Source: Actinokineospora diospyrosa
GTDB taxonomy: Bacteria > Actinomycetota > Actinomycetes > Mycobacteriales > Pseudonocardiaceae
Assembly (NCBI RefSeq): GCF_024171925.1
Contig: NZ_JAMTCO010000011.1
Coordinates: 62,001-126,000, forward strand
Length of the DNA stretch: 64,000 nucleotides
Reading direction: 5' to 3'
The position numbers were made by a program, and so were the translations under genes. The notes beneath the pieces are model-generated. The model searched no databases and was not told where the DNA came from. It saw nothing but the letters and a program-made list of their open reading frames with translations. Positions 1 to 9,621 of this stretch are shown piece after piece (the first letter of the stretch is position 1; each line of letters opens with the position of its first letter).

Positions 1-1257
1 CAGGCCGAGCAGCCCGGCGAGGCTGGCCAACCCGCCGAGGCCGGGCTGGGTGATCGTGCCGGGGATGCTGTTCTGGGCCATGTCGGCGAGTTGCTGGGCC
101 GGGCGGTCCCGGTTGGCGGCGAGGTCCTGCTGGGTCGGCTGGACGGGCTTGCCGCCGAAGGGCGCGTTCTGCGATCCGCGCACGTTAATGGGGCTGCCGA
201 CCGGTTCGGCGCAGTAGGCCTGCGCGTTCTCCTGGACCGGGGCGGTGTCGTTGCCCGCGCGGCGCTGGGTGCCCTCGTAGCCGCGGGTGCAGGCGGGCGG
301 GTCGAACAGGTTCAGCGCGAGGCCGAGGTGGGCGGTGCCGTCGCCGGGGACGACGGTCTTCGGGCCCACGGCGACCACGGGGTAGGCGACCAGCGCGAGT
401 TCCAGGCCGTCGACCCGGGTGAGCAGGATGTTCGACGTGGTCAGCAGGTTCGCGGTGAGGTAGCCGATGCCCTGGCCGGATTCGCGCAGCAGGCCGGTGA
501 CGGCGTCGGCAGCGCCGGGGGTGGCCGCGATCAACTGCCGGATGGCCGGGTCGGAGGTGCGCAGCTGCGCGGACAGGTCGCGTAGATCGGCGGCGAAGGA
601 CTTGATGTTGCCGGACTGGGCGGCCTGGGTGCCGAGCACGATCGCGCCGTCGTCGATGAGCTTGATGGTCTGCGGCAGGCTCGCCTTGGCGGCTTGGGTG
701 AACTCGCCGGTGGTGTCGATCAGCAGCCGCAGGTCGTCGCCGGTGCCCGCGAAGGCCTTGTCCAGCTCGTCGACCACCGTGCGCAGGGCGTCGGTCGGGA
801 CCGAGGTGGCGAGGTTGTCCAGGTCGCGGATGACGGTGTCGGTGCTGACCGGGGTCTTGGCGCGGTCGGCGGGGATGACCGCGCCCTCGGTCAGGTGGTC
901 GCCGCCCTCGGCGCGCGGGCGCAGGTCGACGAACTGCTCGCCGACGGCCGAGCGGTTGGCGATCACCGCGTCCAGGTCGGCGGGGATGTCCGGGGCGGAG
1001 GGCTCGATGTCGAGGTCGACGTCCATGCCCGCGCGGGTCAGCCGGATCTCGCCGACCCGGCCGACGTTCACGCCGCGGTAGGTGACCTCGGCGTTGGTGA
1101 AGATGCCACCGGAGTCGGTGAGCTGGAGGGTGACCCGGTAGCCGCTGGCGCCGAAGACCCGGCCGACGTCGGTGAACCGGAACGCGGCGTAGACCACGGA
1201 GACGACGGCGATCAGGAAGAACGCGACGAGCTGGAGGCGGACCTTCTTTGTGAGCAT
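1..1257 (-). CDS. Mce family protein, MceF position (3' end outside window)
   Basis: This is the last gene of the mce operon, a periplasmic substrate-binding subunit of an Mce lipid importer. The visible 419 codons begin MLTKKVRLQLVAFF, an uncleaved N-terminal membrane anchor. An MlaD/Mce domain follows (about residues 35-115, with the YRGVNVGRVGEI and ANRSAVGEQFVDLRP blocks typical of the family), then the helical Mce C-terminal domain and a Gln/Pro/Gly-rich tail that leaves the window. The ATG at 1257 shares one base with the TGA of the preceding lipoprotein gene, which supports both the start and translational coupling. Its place as sixth mce gene gives the MceF label. The stop codon is not visible. 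Confidence 0.9.
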   Translation of the reverse strand, partial: MLTKKVRLQLVAFFLIAVVSVVYAAFRFTDVGRVFGASGYRVTLQLTDSGGIFTNAEVTYRGVNVGRVGEIRLTRAGMDVDLDIEPSAPDIPADLDAVIANRSAVGEQFVDLRPRAEGGDHLTEGAVIPADRAKTPVSTDTVIRDLDNLATSVPTDALRTVVDELDKAFAGTGDDLRLLIDTTGEFTQAAKASLPQTIKLIDDGAIVLGTQAAQSGNIKSFAADLRDLSAQLRTSDPAIRQLIAATPGAADAVTGLLRESGQGIGYLTANLLTTSNILLTRVDGLELALVAYPVVAVGPKTVVPGDGTAHLGLALNLFDPPACTRGYEGTQRRAGNDTAPVQENAQAYCAEPVGSPINVRGSQNAPFGGKPVQPTQQDLAANRDRPAQQLADMAQNSIPGTITQPGLGGLASLAGLLGL

Positions 1258-2423
1258 CAGGAACCGCCTCCCAGCAGGATGTCGAACAGGCCGCCGAGCC
1301 CGGGCTGGTTCTGGGTCGGCTGCGGGATGCCGAGCGCGGGCAACGGCAACGGGGCGGGCGCGTTCGCGGGGACGCCGCTGGTGCCGCTGGTCGCCGGACC
1401 GATGATCGGGATGTCCTGCAACGGGTTCTGGCGGCTGCGGCTGAGGTTGTCGAGCACGCTCTGCAGGTTCAGGTCGATCTTCGCGTAGAGGTTGAAGTAG
1501 TCGCCCTGCACGCCTTTCACCGCTTGGTCGGTGAACGGGAAGGTCAGCATCAGCTCCAGCGACTTGGGCAGGTTCGCGCCCGCCTCGCCGAGCTTCTGCA
1601 GGGTGGGCGCGAGCGCCTTGAGGTCGGCGACGAGGTCGGCCTGGCTCTTGTTGACCGTGTCCACGGCGACGTCGGAGAGGGTGTCGAGGCTCTGCAGCAT
1701 CGTCACCAGCTGGCGGCGCTGGTCGGACAGGACCCGCAGGCCCGGGCCGATGTCGTCCACGGCGCCGACGAGCTGGTCCTTCTGCGCGTTGAGGGTGCTG
1801 GCGAGCCGGTTGACGCCGTCGAGGGCGCGGGTGATGTCGGACTTCCCGGCGTCGAGGGTGGTCACCATGGTGTTGACGTTGTCGAGCAGCGCGCGGAGGG
1901 CGGTCTCGTTGCCGGACGTGGCCGCGTTCAGCTCCTTGGTGATGGTCTGCAACTGCTCGACCCCGCCACCGTTGAGCAGCAGCGACAACGCGCCTAGTAC
2001 TTCTTCGACCTCGGTGTTGCGGTTGGTGCGGTCGAGAGGGATAAGAGCGCCGTCGGTGAGCTTGCCGCTGGCTGCCGAAGGCGCGCTTAGCTCGACGTAC
2101 TTCTCCCCGAGCAGGCTCGACTGCCGCAGCTTGGCCAATGCGTTGGCAGGTAGCTCTACCTCGCCGTTGACCAGAACGGTGACTTCAGCGGTCCAGCCGT
2201 CGGCAGCGAGCGCGATCTCGTCGACTCGGCCGACGGTGACTTCGTTGACCTTCACACCGGACTGAGGCACTAGGTCCAAGACGTCGTGGAACTGGACCTT
2301 CACCTTGTATGGGTGGTCGCCGAGGTCAGCGCCGCCGGGGAGGGGGAGGTCGTAGATGCCGGTAAAACCGCAGCCAGACAGGGCCATCGCAGCTGCGAGC
2401 GTGACAGCGAGACGTTTCATCAC
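1257..2423 (-). CDS. Mce family lipoprotein, MceE position (LprN-like)
   Basis: 388-residue Mce subunit. The N-terminus (MMKRLAVTLAAAMALSGCGFTG) is a lipoprotein signal peptide with lipobox LSGC, so Cys18 should be lipidated and anchor the protein outside the membrane. The MlaD domain spans about residues 40-125, and a long helical region with repeated L-x2-L spacing follows. Lipoprotein status at the fifth position is the rule for mceE in actinobacteria. The start overlaps the end of mceD by four bases and the stop overlaps mceF. It probably forms part of a hetero-hexameric tunnel that passes lipids to the YrbE permease. Confidence 0.92.
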   Translation of the reverse strand: MMKRLAVTLAAAMALSGCGFTGIYDLPLPGGADLGDHPYKVKVQFHDVLDLVPQSGVKVNEVTVGRVDEIALAADGWTAEVTVLVNGEVELPANALAKLRQSSLLGEKYVELSAPSAASGKLTDGALIPLDRTNRNTEVEEVLGALSLLLNGGGVEQLQTITKELNAATSGNETALRALLDNVNTMVTTLDAGKSDITRALDGVNRLASTLNAQKDQLVGAVDDIGPGLRVLSDQRRQLVTMLQSLDTLSDVAVDTVNKSQADLVADLKALAPTLQKLGEAGANLPKSLELMLTFPFTDQAVKGVQGDYFNLYAKIDLNLQSVLDNLSRSRQNPLQDIPIIGPATSGTSGVPANAPAPLPLPALGIPQPTQNQPGLGGLFDILLGGGS

Positions 2424-3613
2424 CGGCCTCCGAGCGAGTAGGCGTCACCGGCGATAGGCAGCGGAAGAGTCGGGAGCTTGCCGCTGCGCATGCCCTCAAT
2501 GACCTGCGCGGGAGACGGCAGCGGTATCGCGCCCTGCACGACCGGGGCCAGCTGATCGCACAGGTCCGCGAGGGTCGTTGGCAGCGGCTGCGCGGTGCCT
2601 TGGCGGACCAACTTGCACACGGTCACGATCGGCGGCTGGGTCAACTCGTTGAGGTTGGCCCGCGCGTCGAGGGTGCCCGAGGACGCGTTGTAGGTGTTGA
2701 TCACGTTGCTCAACGCCAGCGGGGCGATGTCGAGCGTCTCGGCGAGCGCGGCCCGCTGGTCGACCAGCACCTGGGTCACCGAGGCCAACTTGTCCACATT
2801 GGACTTGATGCTGCCCCGGTTCTCGTTGATGAACCGCTGCACCGCGCCGAGGGCGATCCCGAGCTGGTCGACGGCGGCGGCGAGGTTGCCGCGCTCACCG
2901 GCCAGGAACTTCGACGCCTCGGCGAGCTCGGTGGTGAAGGTCTGGACGTTCTTGTCGTTGGCGGCCAGTGTGCTGGTGAACTTCTGCAGCTGGGTGATGG
3001 TGGCGAAGAGGTCCTCGGAGTTGCCGGACAGGGTGCTGCTGAGCTGCCCGAGCTGCGTGACGGTGTCGTTGACCGCCTGCCCGTTGCCGTCGAGGTTCTT
3101 GGCGAGGGTGGTCAGCAAGTCGGAGAGGGCCCCGTCCTTGTTGACGCCGTTCGGGCCGAGGGTCTCGCTGACCCGGGCCAGGCTGGCGTACAGGTCGTCG
3201 ACCTCCAGCGGGGTCGCGGTGCGCTCGCGGGGGATGACCGCGCCGGTCGCGAGGACGGCGCCGCCGGTGTAGGCGGGGGTGAGCTGCACATACCGGTCCG
3301 ACACGAGGGACGGCGCGACGATGACCGCCTTGGCATCCCCGGGCACCTCGACGGTCCGGTCTACCAACATCTCGACTTCGACCCGGTCTCCCCTCGGCGT
3401 GATCTTGTTGACGGTGCCGACCCGAACGCCGAGGACCCGCACATCGTTGTCCTCGTAGAGCCCGACGACACCGGAGAACACAGCCGTGTACCGCTTGTCG
3501 TTGGGCTCGCGCAGCAACCACCACAGTGCGCCTGCGACGACTAGGGCCAGGACACAGAGAAGAACCAGAATCCTCGTCGCGTCCCGACGGGCCTTGGTGG
3601 TGAAGGTGCTCAC
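2420..3613 (-). CDS. Mce family protein, MceD position
   Basis: 397-residue Mce subunit with an N-terminal transmembrane anchor (about residues 14-35), an MlaD domain (about 40-125, with VRVLGVRVGTVNKI) and a helical Mce C-terminal region. I chose the GTG at 3613 because it overlaps the mceC TGA (GTGA) and has GGGGGAGG four bases upstream. An ATG-type codon at 3631 is in frame but would sit inside mceC. The C-terminus is Pro/Leu-rich. Like its neighbours it is an inferred extracytoplasmic lipid-binding subunit; the actual substrate cannot be read from sequence. Confidence 0.9.
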   Translation of the reverse strand: MSTFTTKARRDATRILVLLCVLALVVAGALWWLLREPNDKRYTAVFSGVVGLYEDNDVRVLGVRVGTVNKITPRGDRVEVEMLVDRTVEVPGDAKAVIVAPSLVSDRYVQLTPAYTGGAVLATGAVIPRERTATPLEVDDLYASLARVSETLGPNGVNKDGALSDLLTTLAKNLDGNGQAVNDTVTQLGQLSSTLSGNSEDLFATITQLQKFTSTLAANDKNVQTFTTELAEASKFLAGERGNLAAAVDQLGIALGAVQRFINENRGSIKSNVDKLASVTQVLVDQRAALAETLDIAPLALSNVINTYNASSGTLDARANLNELTQPPIVTVCKLVRQGTAQPLPTTLADLCDQLAPVVQGAIPLPSPAQVIEGMRSGKLPTLPLPIAGDAYSLGGR

Positions 3614-4605
3614 TTGGCCTCCCCCAGGCATCCGGGCTGGTTGAACTGGCCGATTGATGGGGGGAGCAGGCCGCAGATGTAGTTGTCGAACCAGCGGCCG
3701 CTGCCGATCGCGTTGTTGAACTGGCGCACGAAGGGGGCGAACTTCTTGATGCCCTCGGCCAGGGAGTCCTGGTTGCGCTGCAGCATCGTCGTCAGCTGGT
3801 CCAGGCTCTGCAGGACCGGGGCCAACTGGCCGTTGTTGTCCGCGACCAGGCCCTGGAGTTCCGTCGCCAGGTTCTTGGTGCCGGTCAGCAGGGCGGAGAT
3901 GGCGTTCTTGCGGTTGTTGAGCTCGTTGAGCAGCAGGCTGCCGTCCGCCAGGAGCTTGGCGACCTCAGCGTCCCGGTCGGCCAGGGTGGTGGAGATTTCG
4001 CGGGTGTTGGCCAGCAGGGAGGCCAGCTGGTCGTCGCGCGAGGAGATGGTGCGCGAGAGGGACTGCAGGCCGGTGAGGGCGCCGCGGACTTCGCCGGGGG
4101 TGTCGGCGAAGGTGTCGGCGATGACCTCGAAGCTGCGGGCCAGCTGGGTCGTGTCGATCTCGTTCACGGTGTCGGCCAGGCCGCGGAAGGCTTCCAGGAC
4201 GTCGTAGGGGGCGGTGGTGCGGGAGCGCGGGATGCGGGTGCCGGGGTCGAGCACGTCGGTCCCGTCCGGCTGCAACGACAGGAACTTCTGGCCCAGCAGC
4301 GTCTTGATCTTGATCTCGGCCCTGGTGCGGTCGCCGACCCAGGCGTCGCGGACCTTGAACCGGACCACCACGCGGTCGCCGTCGAGGGCCACGTCGGACA
4401 CCGTGCCGACCTTGATGCCCGCGATCCGCACCTCGTCGTCGGCCTGGATGCCCGCGGCCTCGCTGAACTCCGCGCTGTAGGTGGTGCCGCCGCCGATGAT
4501 CGGCAGGTCGTCGGAGTTGATCGCGGCCAGCAGGACCAGCGCGATGGTGAGCAGGCTGACCAGCCCGATCGGGATCGGGTTGCGGGAGCGGAACGACCGG
4601 CTCAT
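3610..4605 (-). CDS. Mce family protein, MceC position
   Basis: 331-residue Mce subunit. It starts MSRSFRSRNPIPIGLV with a membrane anchor at about residues 10-30, then an MlaD domain (EAAGIQADDEVRIAGIKVG, then TLLGQKFLSLQP) and a helical C-terminal domain ending PGCLGEAK. The ATG at 4605 overlaps the mceB TGA as ATGA; the longer upstream reading frame runs through mceB and should be ignored. The gene is short for the family because it lacks the Pro-rich tail of mceA and mceF. Confidence 0.9.
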   Translation of the reverse strand: MSRSFRSRNPIPIGLVSLLTIALVLLAAINSDDLPIIGGGTTYSAEFSEAAGIQADDEVRIAGIKVGTVSDVALDGDRVVVRFKVRDAWVGDRTRAEIKIKTLLGQKFLSLQPDGTDVLDPGTRIPRSRTTAPYDVLEAFRGLADTVNEIDTTQLARSFEVIADTFADTPGEVRGALTGLQSLSRTISSRDDQLASLLANTREISTTLADRDAEVAKLLADGSLLLNELNNRKNAISALLTGTKNLATELQGLVADNNGQLAPVLQSLDQLTTMLQRNQDSLAEGIKKFAPFVRQFNNAIGSGRWFDNYICGLLPPSIGQFNQPGCLGEAK

Positions 4606-5636
4606 CGCAGGCACCTCGCCTGGCTCGCGGGCAGCACGGGGATGTTCAGCGGCGTGCTGATCAGCCCGGGCACGCTCACCTCGCCGGACGCCTCGCAGAG
4701 GTAGAAGTTGAACCACGAGCCGTAGCTGACGGTGCGGGTCAGCGCGGAGGTCTTGGTCGGCAGGAACTGGATGAAGTGCTCGACGGTCTGCTCGTTCTCG
4801 TTGAGCGTGCGCACCAGGCCGCCGAGGTTGGCGATGTCCTGCTTGAGCGGCTCACGCGCCTCGTCGAGCAAGCCCGCGGTCGTGGTCGTCAGGCCGCCGA
4901 GGGCGTCGATGGCCTGCCCGATCGGCTCGCGGTCCTCGGCGAGGCCGCTGACCAGCTGCTGCACCTGGGTGATCACCGTGGACAGCTGGTCGCCGTGCGC
5001 GTTGACGGTGGTCAGCACGCTGTTGAGGTTGGTGATGACCTCGCCGATGACCTGGTCCTTCTCGGCCAAGGTGCTGGTCAGCGACGCCGTGTGCGACAGC
5101 AGTGTCTCGACCGTGCCGCCCTCGCCCTGAAGCACCTGGATGATCTCGTAGGACAGCTTGTTGACCTCGTCCGGCGATAGGGCCTGGAACAGCGGCTTAA
5201 AGCCGTTGAACAGCTGCGTAAGGTCGAGCGCGGGCTTGGTGCGCTGCACCGAGATGGTGTCGCCGGGGTTGAGGACCGCGTTCGGGTCGTCGCCCGCGCC
5301 CTGGCCGAGCGCGACGTAGCGCTGGCCGACCAGGTTGCGGAACTTGATCTGCGCGGTGACCGCGGCGGGCAGCTTGCGGTCGGCGGCGACGGAGAACCGG
5401 ACCAGCGCCTGGGTCCGGTCGACCACCTCGACCTCGTCGACCTGCCCGACCCGCACGCCCGCGATCCGCACGTCGTCACCGGGCAGCAGCAGCGTCGCGT
5501 CGGTGAACCGCGCCTGGTAGCCGGTGGTGGAGCTGAGGTTGACGTTGGCGATGCTGATCGCCAGGACCGCCGTGGCCGCGATCGTGACGACCGTGAACAC
5601 GGCCAGCTTGATCAGCGGTGCCGCGAGACCCCTCAT
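4602..5636 (-). CDS. Mce family protein, MceB position
   Basis: 344-residue Mce subunit. A hydrophobic anchor lies at about residues 8-30 (LIKLAVFTVVTIAATAVLAI), an MlaD domain at about 38-115 (LPGDDVRIAGVRVGQVDEV, FRNLVGQRYVALGQG) and a helical Mce domain in the rest. It overlaps mceA by four bases upstream and mceC by four bases downstream. It is presumably one of six different Mce proteins assembling into one hexamer with the YrbE/MceG core. Confidence 0.9.
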   Translation of the reverse strand: MRGLAAPLIKLAVFTVVTIAATAVLAISIANVNLSSTTGYQARFTDATLLLPGDDVRIAGVRVGQVDEVEVVDRTQALVRFSVAADRKLPAAVTAQIKFRNLVGQRYVALGQGAGDDPNAVLNPGDTISVQRTKPALDLTQLFNGFKPLFQALSPDEVNKLSYEIIQVLQGEGGTVETLLSHTASLTSTLAEKDQVIGEVITNLNSVLTTVNAHGDQLSTVITQVQQLVSGLAEDREPIGQAIDALGGLTTTTAGLLDEAREPLKQDIANLGGLVRTLNENEQTVEHFIQFLPTKTSALTRTVSYGSWFNFYLCEASGEVSVPGLISTPLNIPVLPASQARCLR

Positions 5637-6961
5637 TGGAACCTCACCTCCGCGCCCCGGAACGCCGGGCCGAGCAGCATGGTCGACCAGCCGGGGACCT
5701 GCTCCGGTTCGACGCCCAGCTCGGGGGCGATGATCTGCGCCAGGAACGCCGCTTCCTGCGGGGAGTTGGCGATGCCGATGTCAGCGCCGTCCGTGGCGGC
5801 GTTGGGCGTGGTGTTGCCCGGCGGCAGCAGTCCATCTTGGACGGACCGGGCGGGCGCCGGGCTGCTCGCGCCGTCGCGCAGCGGGCCGTCGGGCGGGGAC
5901 TGCGGGAACGGCGAGGGGAACTGGGTGAAGTCGTAGCAGCGCGGGCCGCGGTTCTCCTCGTAGCGCGGCTCGTCCTTGCCCGGCCGGTAGGGGCCGCGGT
6001 TGACCGTGATCTCGATGGTCGCGTGCAGGCCGGGCTTGTTGGTGCCCTTGCCGAACGCCTTGTCCAGCTCCGGCACGGCCTCGGCCATCAGCTGCAACAG
6101 GCACGGGTACTCCGGGGAGTACCTGGCCAGCGTCTCCAGGGTCGGCCGGGAGGAGTCGGCGAGCTGGATCAGGTTGCCCTTGTTGACCCGCAGGAACGCG
6201 TCGAGGTCGCGGGCGGCCGTGGTGGTGGTCGCGTAGAGGGCGTCGAGGTTGGCGCGCTGGTCGGCGATGGTCTTCGAGGTGGCGGTCAGGTCCGTCAGCG
6301 CGGCGACCAAGTCGGGTGTGGCGTCGCTGTAGGTGTCGGCGACGGTGGCGAGGGTGCGCAGGTCCTGCTGCAGCCGGGGCAGGTGCGGGTTCAGCTCGCC
6401 GACGAGTTCACCCAGGTCAGCGAGGGTCTTGCCGAGGTCTTCGCCACGACCTTCGAGGGCGGTGGCGATCGCGGTCAGCGTGCTGGACAGCTTCTGCGGC
6501 TGGACGGCCTGCAGGACCGGGAGCAGGCTCTCGAAGGCCTCCTCCAGCTCGACCGCGCGCACCGAGGTGTCCTGCTTGATCCGGTCCCCCGCGGTCAGCG
6601 GCCGCGGCGAGGCGTCCTCGGGGATCTGCAGGGCGACGTAGCGCTCGCCGAAGAGGGTCTTGGGCAGGAACCGGGCGGAGACGTTGCCGGGGATCAGGTC
6701 GATCTTGTCCGGGTCCAGCGCCAGGTCCAGCTCGGCGCCGCCCGCGGTCGGGGTGATCTTGCGGACCTCGCCGACGATGAGGCCGCGCACCTTGACGTCG
6801 GAGTGCACCGACAGCTGGTTGCCGACCTTGTCGGTGGTCAGCGTGACGGCGGCGACCGGGGTGAACGCCTTGGTGTACATGGCGATGCTGAGCCCGACCA
6901 GGGCCGCGACCACCACGATGAACAGCAGCCCGTTGAGCCTGCGCCGGATCGTCGCGCTCAT
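5633..6961 (-). CDS. Mce family protein, MceA position
   Basis: 442-residue first Mce protein of the operon. An anchor lies at about residues 10-30 (NGLLFIVVVAALVGLSIAMY), an MlaD domain at about 40-120 (SDVKVRGLIVGEVRKI and KTLFGERYVALQIP), and a helical Mce domain to about 320. The tail of about 100 residues is rich in Pro, Gly and Arg and probably disordered. Its start overlaps the permease stop codon (ATGA), so permease and binding subunits are translated together. As in mycobacterial mce operons it follows the two yrbE genes directly. Confidence 0.92.
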   Translation of the reverse strand: MSATIRRRLNGLLFIVVVAALVGLSIAMYTKAFTPVAAVTLTTDKVGNQLSVHSDVKVRGLIVGEVRKITPTAGGAELDLALDPDKIDLIPGNVSARFLPKTLFGERYVALQIPEDASPRPLTAGDRIKQDTSVRAVELEEAFESLLPVLQAVQPQKLSSTLTAIATALEGRGEDLGKTLADLGELVGELNPHLPRLQQDLRTLATVADTYSDATPDLVAALTDLTATSKTIADQRANLDALYATTTTAARDLDAFLRVNKGNLIQLADSSRPTLETLARYSPEYPCLLQLMAEAVPELDKAFGKGTNKPGLHATIEITVNRGPYRPGKDEPRYEENRGPRCYDFTQFPSPFPQSPPDGPLRDGASSPAPARSVQDGLLPPGNTTPNAATDGADIGIANSPQEAAFLAQIIAPELGVEPEQVPGWSTMLLGPAFRGAEVRFQ

Positions 6962-7758
6962 CCGGCGATCCGCACGGTCGTCGTGGTGCCCCAGATCGCG
7001 AAGCCGATGAAGAAGTTCACCAGCGCGACGGTGACGATGGTGGTCCGCACGGCCCGCCCGACCGCGATGCCGACCCCGGCAGGGCCGCCGCTGGCGGTGT
7101 AGCCGTAGTAGCAGTGCGACAGGATGATGATGATCGCGAAGATCAGCACCTTGCCGAAGGACCAGAAGACGTCTTCGGGGGGTAAGAACAGGTTGAAGTA
7201 GTGGTCGTAGGTGCCCGCGGACTGGCCGTAGAAGTGGACGGTGATCGTCCGGGACGCGAGGTACGAGGTCAGCAGGCCGATGATGTAGAGCGGGATGACC
7301 GCGATGAAGCCCGCGATGATCCGGGTGGTGACCAGGAACGGCAGGCTCGGGACGGCCATGACCTCCAGCGCGTCGATCTCCTCGGAGATGCGCATCGCGC
7401 CGAGCTGCGCGGTGAAGCCGGACCCGACGGTCGCGGAGAGGGCCAGGCCCGCGACGAGCGGGGCGATCTCGCGGGTGTTGATGTAGGCCGAGGCGAACCC
7501 GGAGAACGCGGCGGTGCCGATCTGGTCCAGCGCGGCGTAGCCCTGCAGGCCGACCACGACCCCGGTGAACACGGTCAAGCCCACCATGACGCCGACGGTG
7601 CCGCCGATGACCGCGAGCGCGCCGCTGCCGAAGCTGACCTCGGCCAGCAGGCGGAGGGTCTCCCGGGTGTAGCGGCGCAGGGCCCGCGGGATCCAGGCGA
7701 TCGCGCGGACGTAGAAGGACAGCTGGTCGCCGAGGTTGTCGAGCGCTTTGAGGACCAC
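6958..7758 (-). CDS. MlaE/YrbE-family ABC transporter permease, second copy (YrbE B)
   Basis: 266-residue polytopic permease of the MlaE family, with five or six membrane segments. The conserved cytoplasmic stretch EEIDALEVMAVPSLPFLVTTRI is the EID-A-EVMG-type motif of MlaE/YrbE proteins, thought to contact the ATPase. It lies one base from the YrbE A stop and overlaps mceA by four bases. With its partner it forms the membrane channel of the importer; MceG at 8545-9621 would supply the ATPase. Confidence 0.93.
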   Translation of the reverse strand: MVLKALDNLGDQLSFYVRAIAWIPRALRRYTRETLRLLAEVSFGSGALAVIGGTVGVMVGLTVFTGVVVGLQGYAALDQIGTAAFSGFASAYINTREIAPLVAGLALSATVGSGFTAQLGAMRISEEIDALEVMAVPSLPFLVTTRIIAGFIAVIPLYIIGLLTSYLASRTITVHFYGQSAGTYDHYFNLFLPPEDVFWSFGKVLIFAIIIILSHCYYGYTASGGPAGVGIAVGRAVRTTIVTVALVNFFIGFAIWGTTTTVRIAG

Positions 7759-7759
7759 G

Positions 7760-8548
7760 TCAGCTCCCCTTCGCCGGGACGACCTGCAGGTAGACCGCGG
7801 TCAGCACGAAGTTGACGAAGAACAGCAGGAGGAAGGTGATGACCACGGACTGGTTCACCGCGTCACCGACCCCCTTCGGCCCGCCCTTCGGGTTGAGCCC
7901 GCGATAGGCAGCGACGACACCCGCGATAAAGCCGAAGATCAGGGCCTTGAGCTCGCTGATCCAGAGGTCGGGCAGCTGCGCTAGAGCGGAGAAACTGGCC
8001 AGGTAGGCGCCGGGGGTGCCGCCTTGTAGGACGACGTTGAAGAAGTAGCCGCCCATCACACCTACGACGCTGACCAGACCGTTGAGCAGGACCGCCACGA
8101 GCATCGCCGCGAGGACCCTGGGGACGATCAGCCGCTGCACCGGAGAAACCCCGAGGACCTCCATGGCGTCGATCTCCTCGCGAATGGTGCGCGAGCCGAT
8201 GTCGGCGCAAATGGCCGAACCGCCCGCACCCGCGACGAGGAGGGCGGTGACCAGGGGCGCCGCCTGCTGGATGATCGCCAGAACACTGGCGGCACCGGTG
8301 AAGGACTGCGCTCCCAACTGGACGATCAACGTGCCGAGCTGCAGGGCGACGATGGCACCGAACGGGATCGCGACCAACGCGGTCGGCAAGATCGTGACGC
8401 TGGCGATGAACCAGCACTGCTGGATGAACTCCCGCGTCTGAAACGGCCGCTTGAAGATGTTCACGACCACGTCGATGGCGAGCGCGAACAGCCGCCCGGT
8501 CTCGCGCAGGGCACCCGCACCGGGGAAAGACCTGGTGGGAGCGGTCAT
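7760..8548 (-). CDS. MlaE/YrbE-family ABC transporter permease, first copy (YrbE A)
   Basis: 262-residue MlaE-type permease starting MTAPTRSFPGAGALRETG. The ATPase-coupling motif reads EEIDAMEVLGVSPVQRLIVPR, and the hydrophobic segments cover most of the rest. The ATG at 8548 overlaps the mceG stop (ATGA); a longer frame upstream runs through mceG and is not used. Paired different permeases are normal for actinobacterial mce systems. Confidence 0.93.
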   Translation of the reverse strand: MTAPTRSFPGAGALRETGRLFALAIDVVVNIFKRPFQTREFIQQCWFIASVTILPTALVAIPFGAIVALQLGTLIVQLGAQSFTGAASVLAIIQQAAPLVTALLVAGAGGSAICADIGSRTIREEIDAMEVLGVSPVQRLIVPRVLAAMLVAVLLNGLVSVVGVMGGYFFNVVLQGGTPGAYLASFSALAQLPDLWISELKALIFGFIAGVVAAYRGLNPKGGPKGVGDAVNQSVVITFLLLFFVNFVLTAVYLQVVPAKGS

Positions 8549-9621
8549 GGGCGGCCGCCGGGCCAGGCTGGGATTTCTTGGGTGTCGTCGACCTCGGCGG
8601 GGCGGGGGCGGGGGGCGGTGAGGCCGTAGCGGAGGAGTTCGTCGTGGGTGAGGGACTCGATGATGCCCTGCTGGGCCGCGGGCGGGAGGGAGTGCAGGAT
8701 CTGCATGACCCGGTCTTTGCGCCTGCGCACCGCCATCCGCTCCGGGAGGCCGGGCGTCGGCTCCAGTTGCGGCACCACCCCGCGCAGGTCCTCTTCGGAC
8801 GATCCGTCGGAGTGGCCTGCCGCCGCGTGGGCCTCTTCCTGGGCTATCTGCGCGGCGTCCTTCTCCTCGGACATGCCGATCGGGCCGAGGCGGCGGCCGT
8901 TGAGGAACTGGGCGACCACGGGCTCGTCGCTGGTCAGCAGGACCTCGCGGGGGCCGAACATCACCAGTTCCTTGCGGAAGAGCATGCCCAGGTTGTCCGG
9001 CACGGTCCTGGCCAGGTTGATGTTGTGCGTGACGATCAGGATGGTGGCGTCGATCTGGGCGTTGAGGTCGATGAGCAACTGGCTCAGGTAGGCGGTGCGG
9101 ACCGGGTCGAGGCCGGAGTCCGGCTCGTCGCACAGGATGATCTCGGGGTCGAGGACCAGGGCGCGGGCGAGGCCCGCGCGCTTGCGCATGCCGCCGGAGA
9201 TCTCGCCGGGGAGTTTGCGCTCGGCGCCCTGCAGGCCGGTCAGCTCCAGCTTGTCCAGGACGATGCGCTTGATCTCGGCCTCGGACTTGCGGGTGTGCTC
9301 GCGCAGCGGGAAGGCGACGTTGTCGTAGAGGTTCATCGAGCCGAACAGGGCGCCGTCCTGGAACAGCACGCCGAAGAGCTTGCGGACCTCGTAGAGCTTG
9401 GCCTCCGAGCAGGTCACGATGTCGACGCCGTTGATGACGCAGCGGCCGCGGTCGGGCTTGAGCAGGCCGATCATGGACTTGAGGAACACCGACTTCCCGG
9501 TCCCCGACGGCCCGAGCATCACCGACACCTCACCCGGCGGGAGGGTCAGCGTGACGTCCCGCCAGATGGCCTGGTTCCCGAAGGACTTCGTCAGCCCCTC
9601 GACGACCACCTCGGCGCCCAT
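8545..9621 (-). CDS. Mce/Mla-type ABC transporter ATPase (MceG/Mkl-like)
   Basis: 358-residue ATP-binding subunit, starting MGAEVVVEGLTKSFG at 9621 with GGAGGG just upstream. It has Walker A GPSGTGKS, signature ISGGMRKR, Walker B IILCDEP and the switch His in VTHN. As in mycobacterial Mkl, a C-terminal extension of about 100 residues follows the nucleotide-binding domain. It heads the operon here. In Mycobacterium tuberculosis mkl (Rv0655) stands alone near rplJ-rplL, away from the mce operons; here the whole mce operon sits next to rplL. Confidence 0.93.
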   Translation of the reverse strand: MGAEVVVEGLTKSFGNQAIWRDVTLTLPPGEVSVMLGPSGTGKSVFLKSMIGLLKPDRGRCVINGVDIVTCSEAKLYEVRKLFGVLFQDGALFGSMNLYDNVAFPLREHTRKSEAEIKRIVLDKLELTGLQGAERKLPGEISGGMRKRAGLARALVLDPEIILCDEPDSGLDPVRTAYLSQLLIDLNAQIDATILIVTHNINLARTVPDNLGMLFRKELVMFGPREVLLTSDEPVVAQFLNGRRLGPIGMSEEKDAAQIAQEEAHAAAGHSDGSSEEDLRGVVPQLEPTPGLPERMAVRRRKDRVMQILHSLPPAAQQGIIESLTHDELLRYGLTAPRPRPAEVDDTQEIPAWPGGRP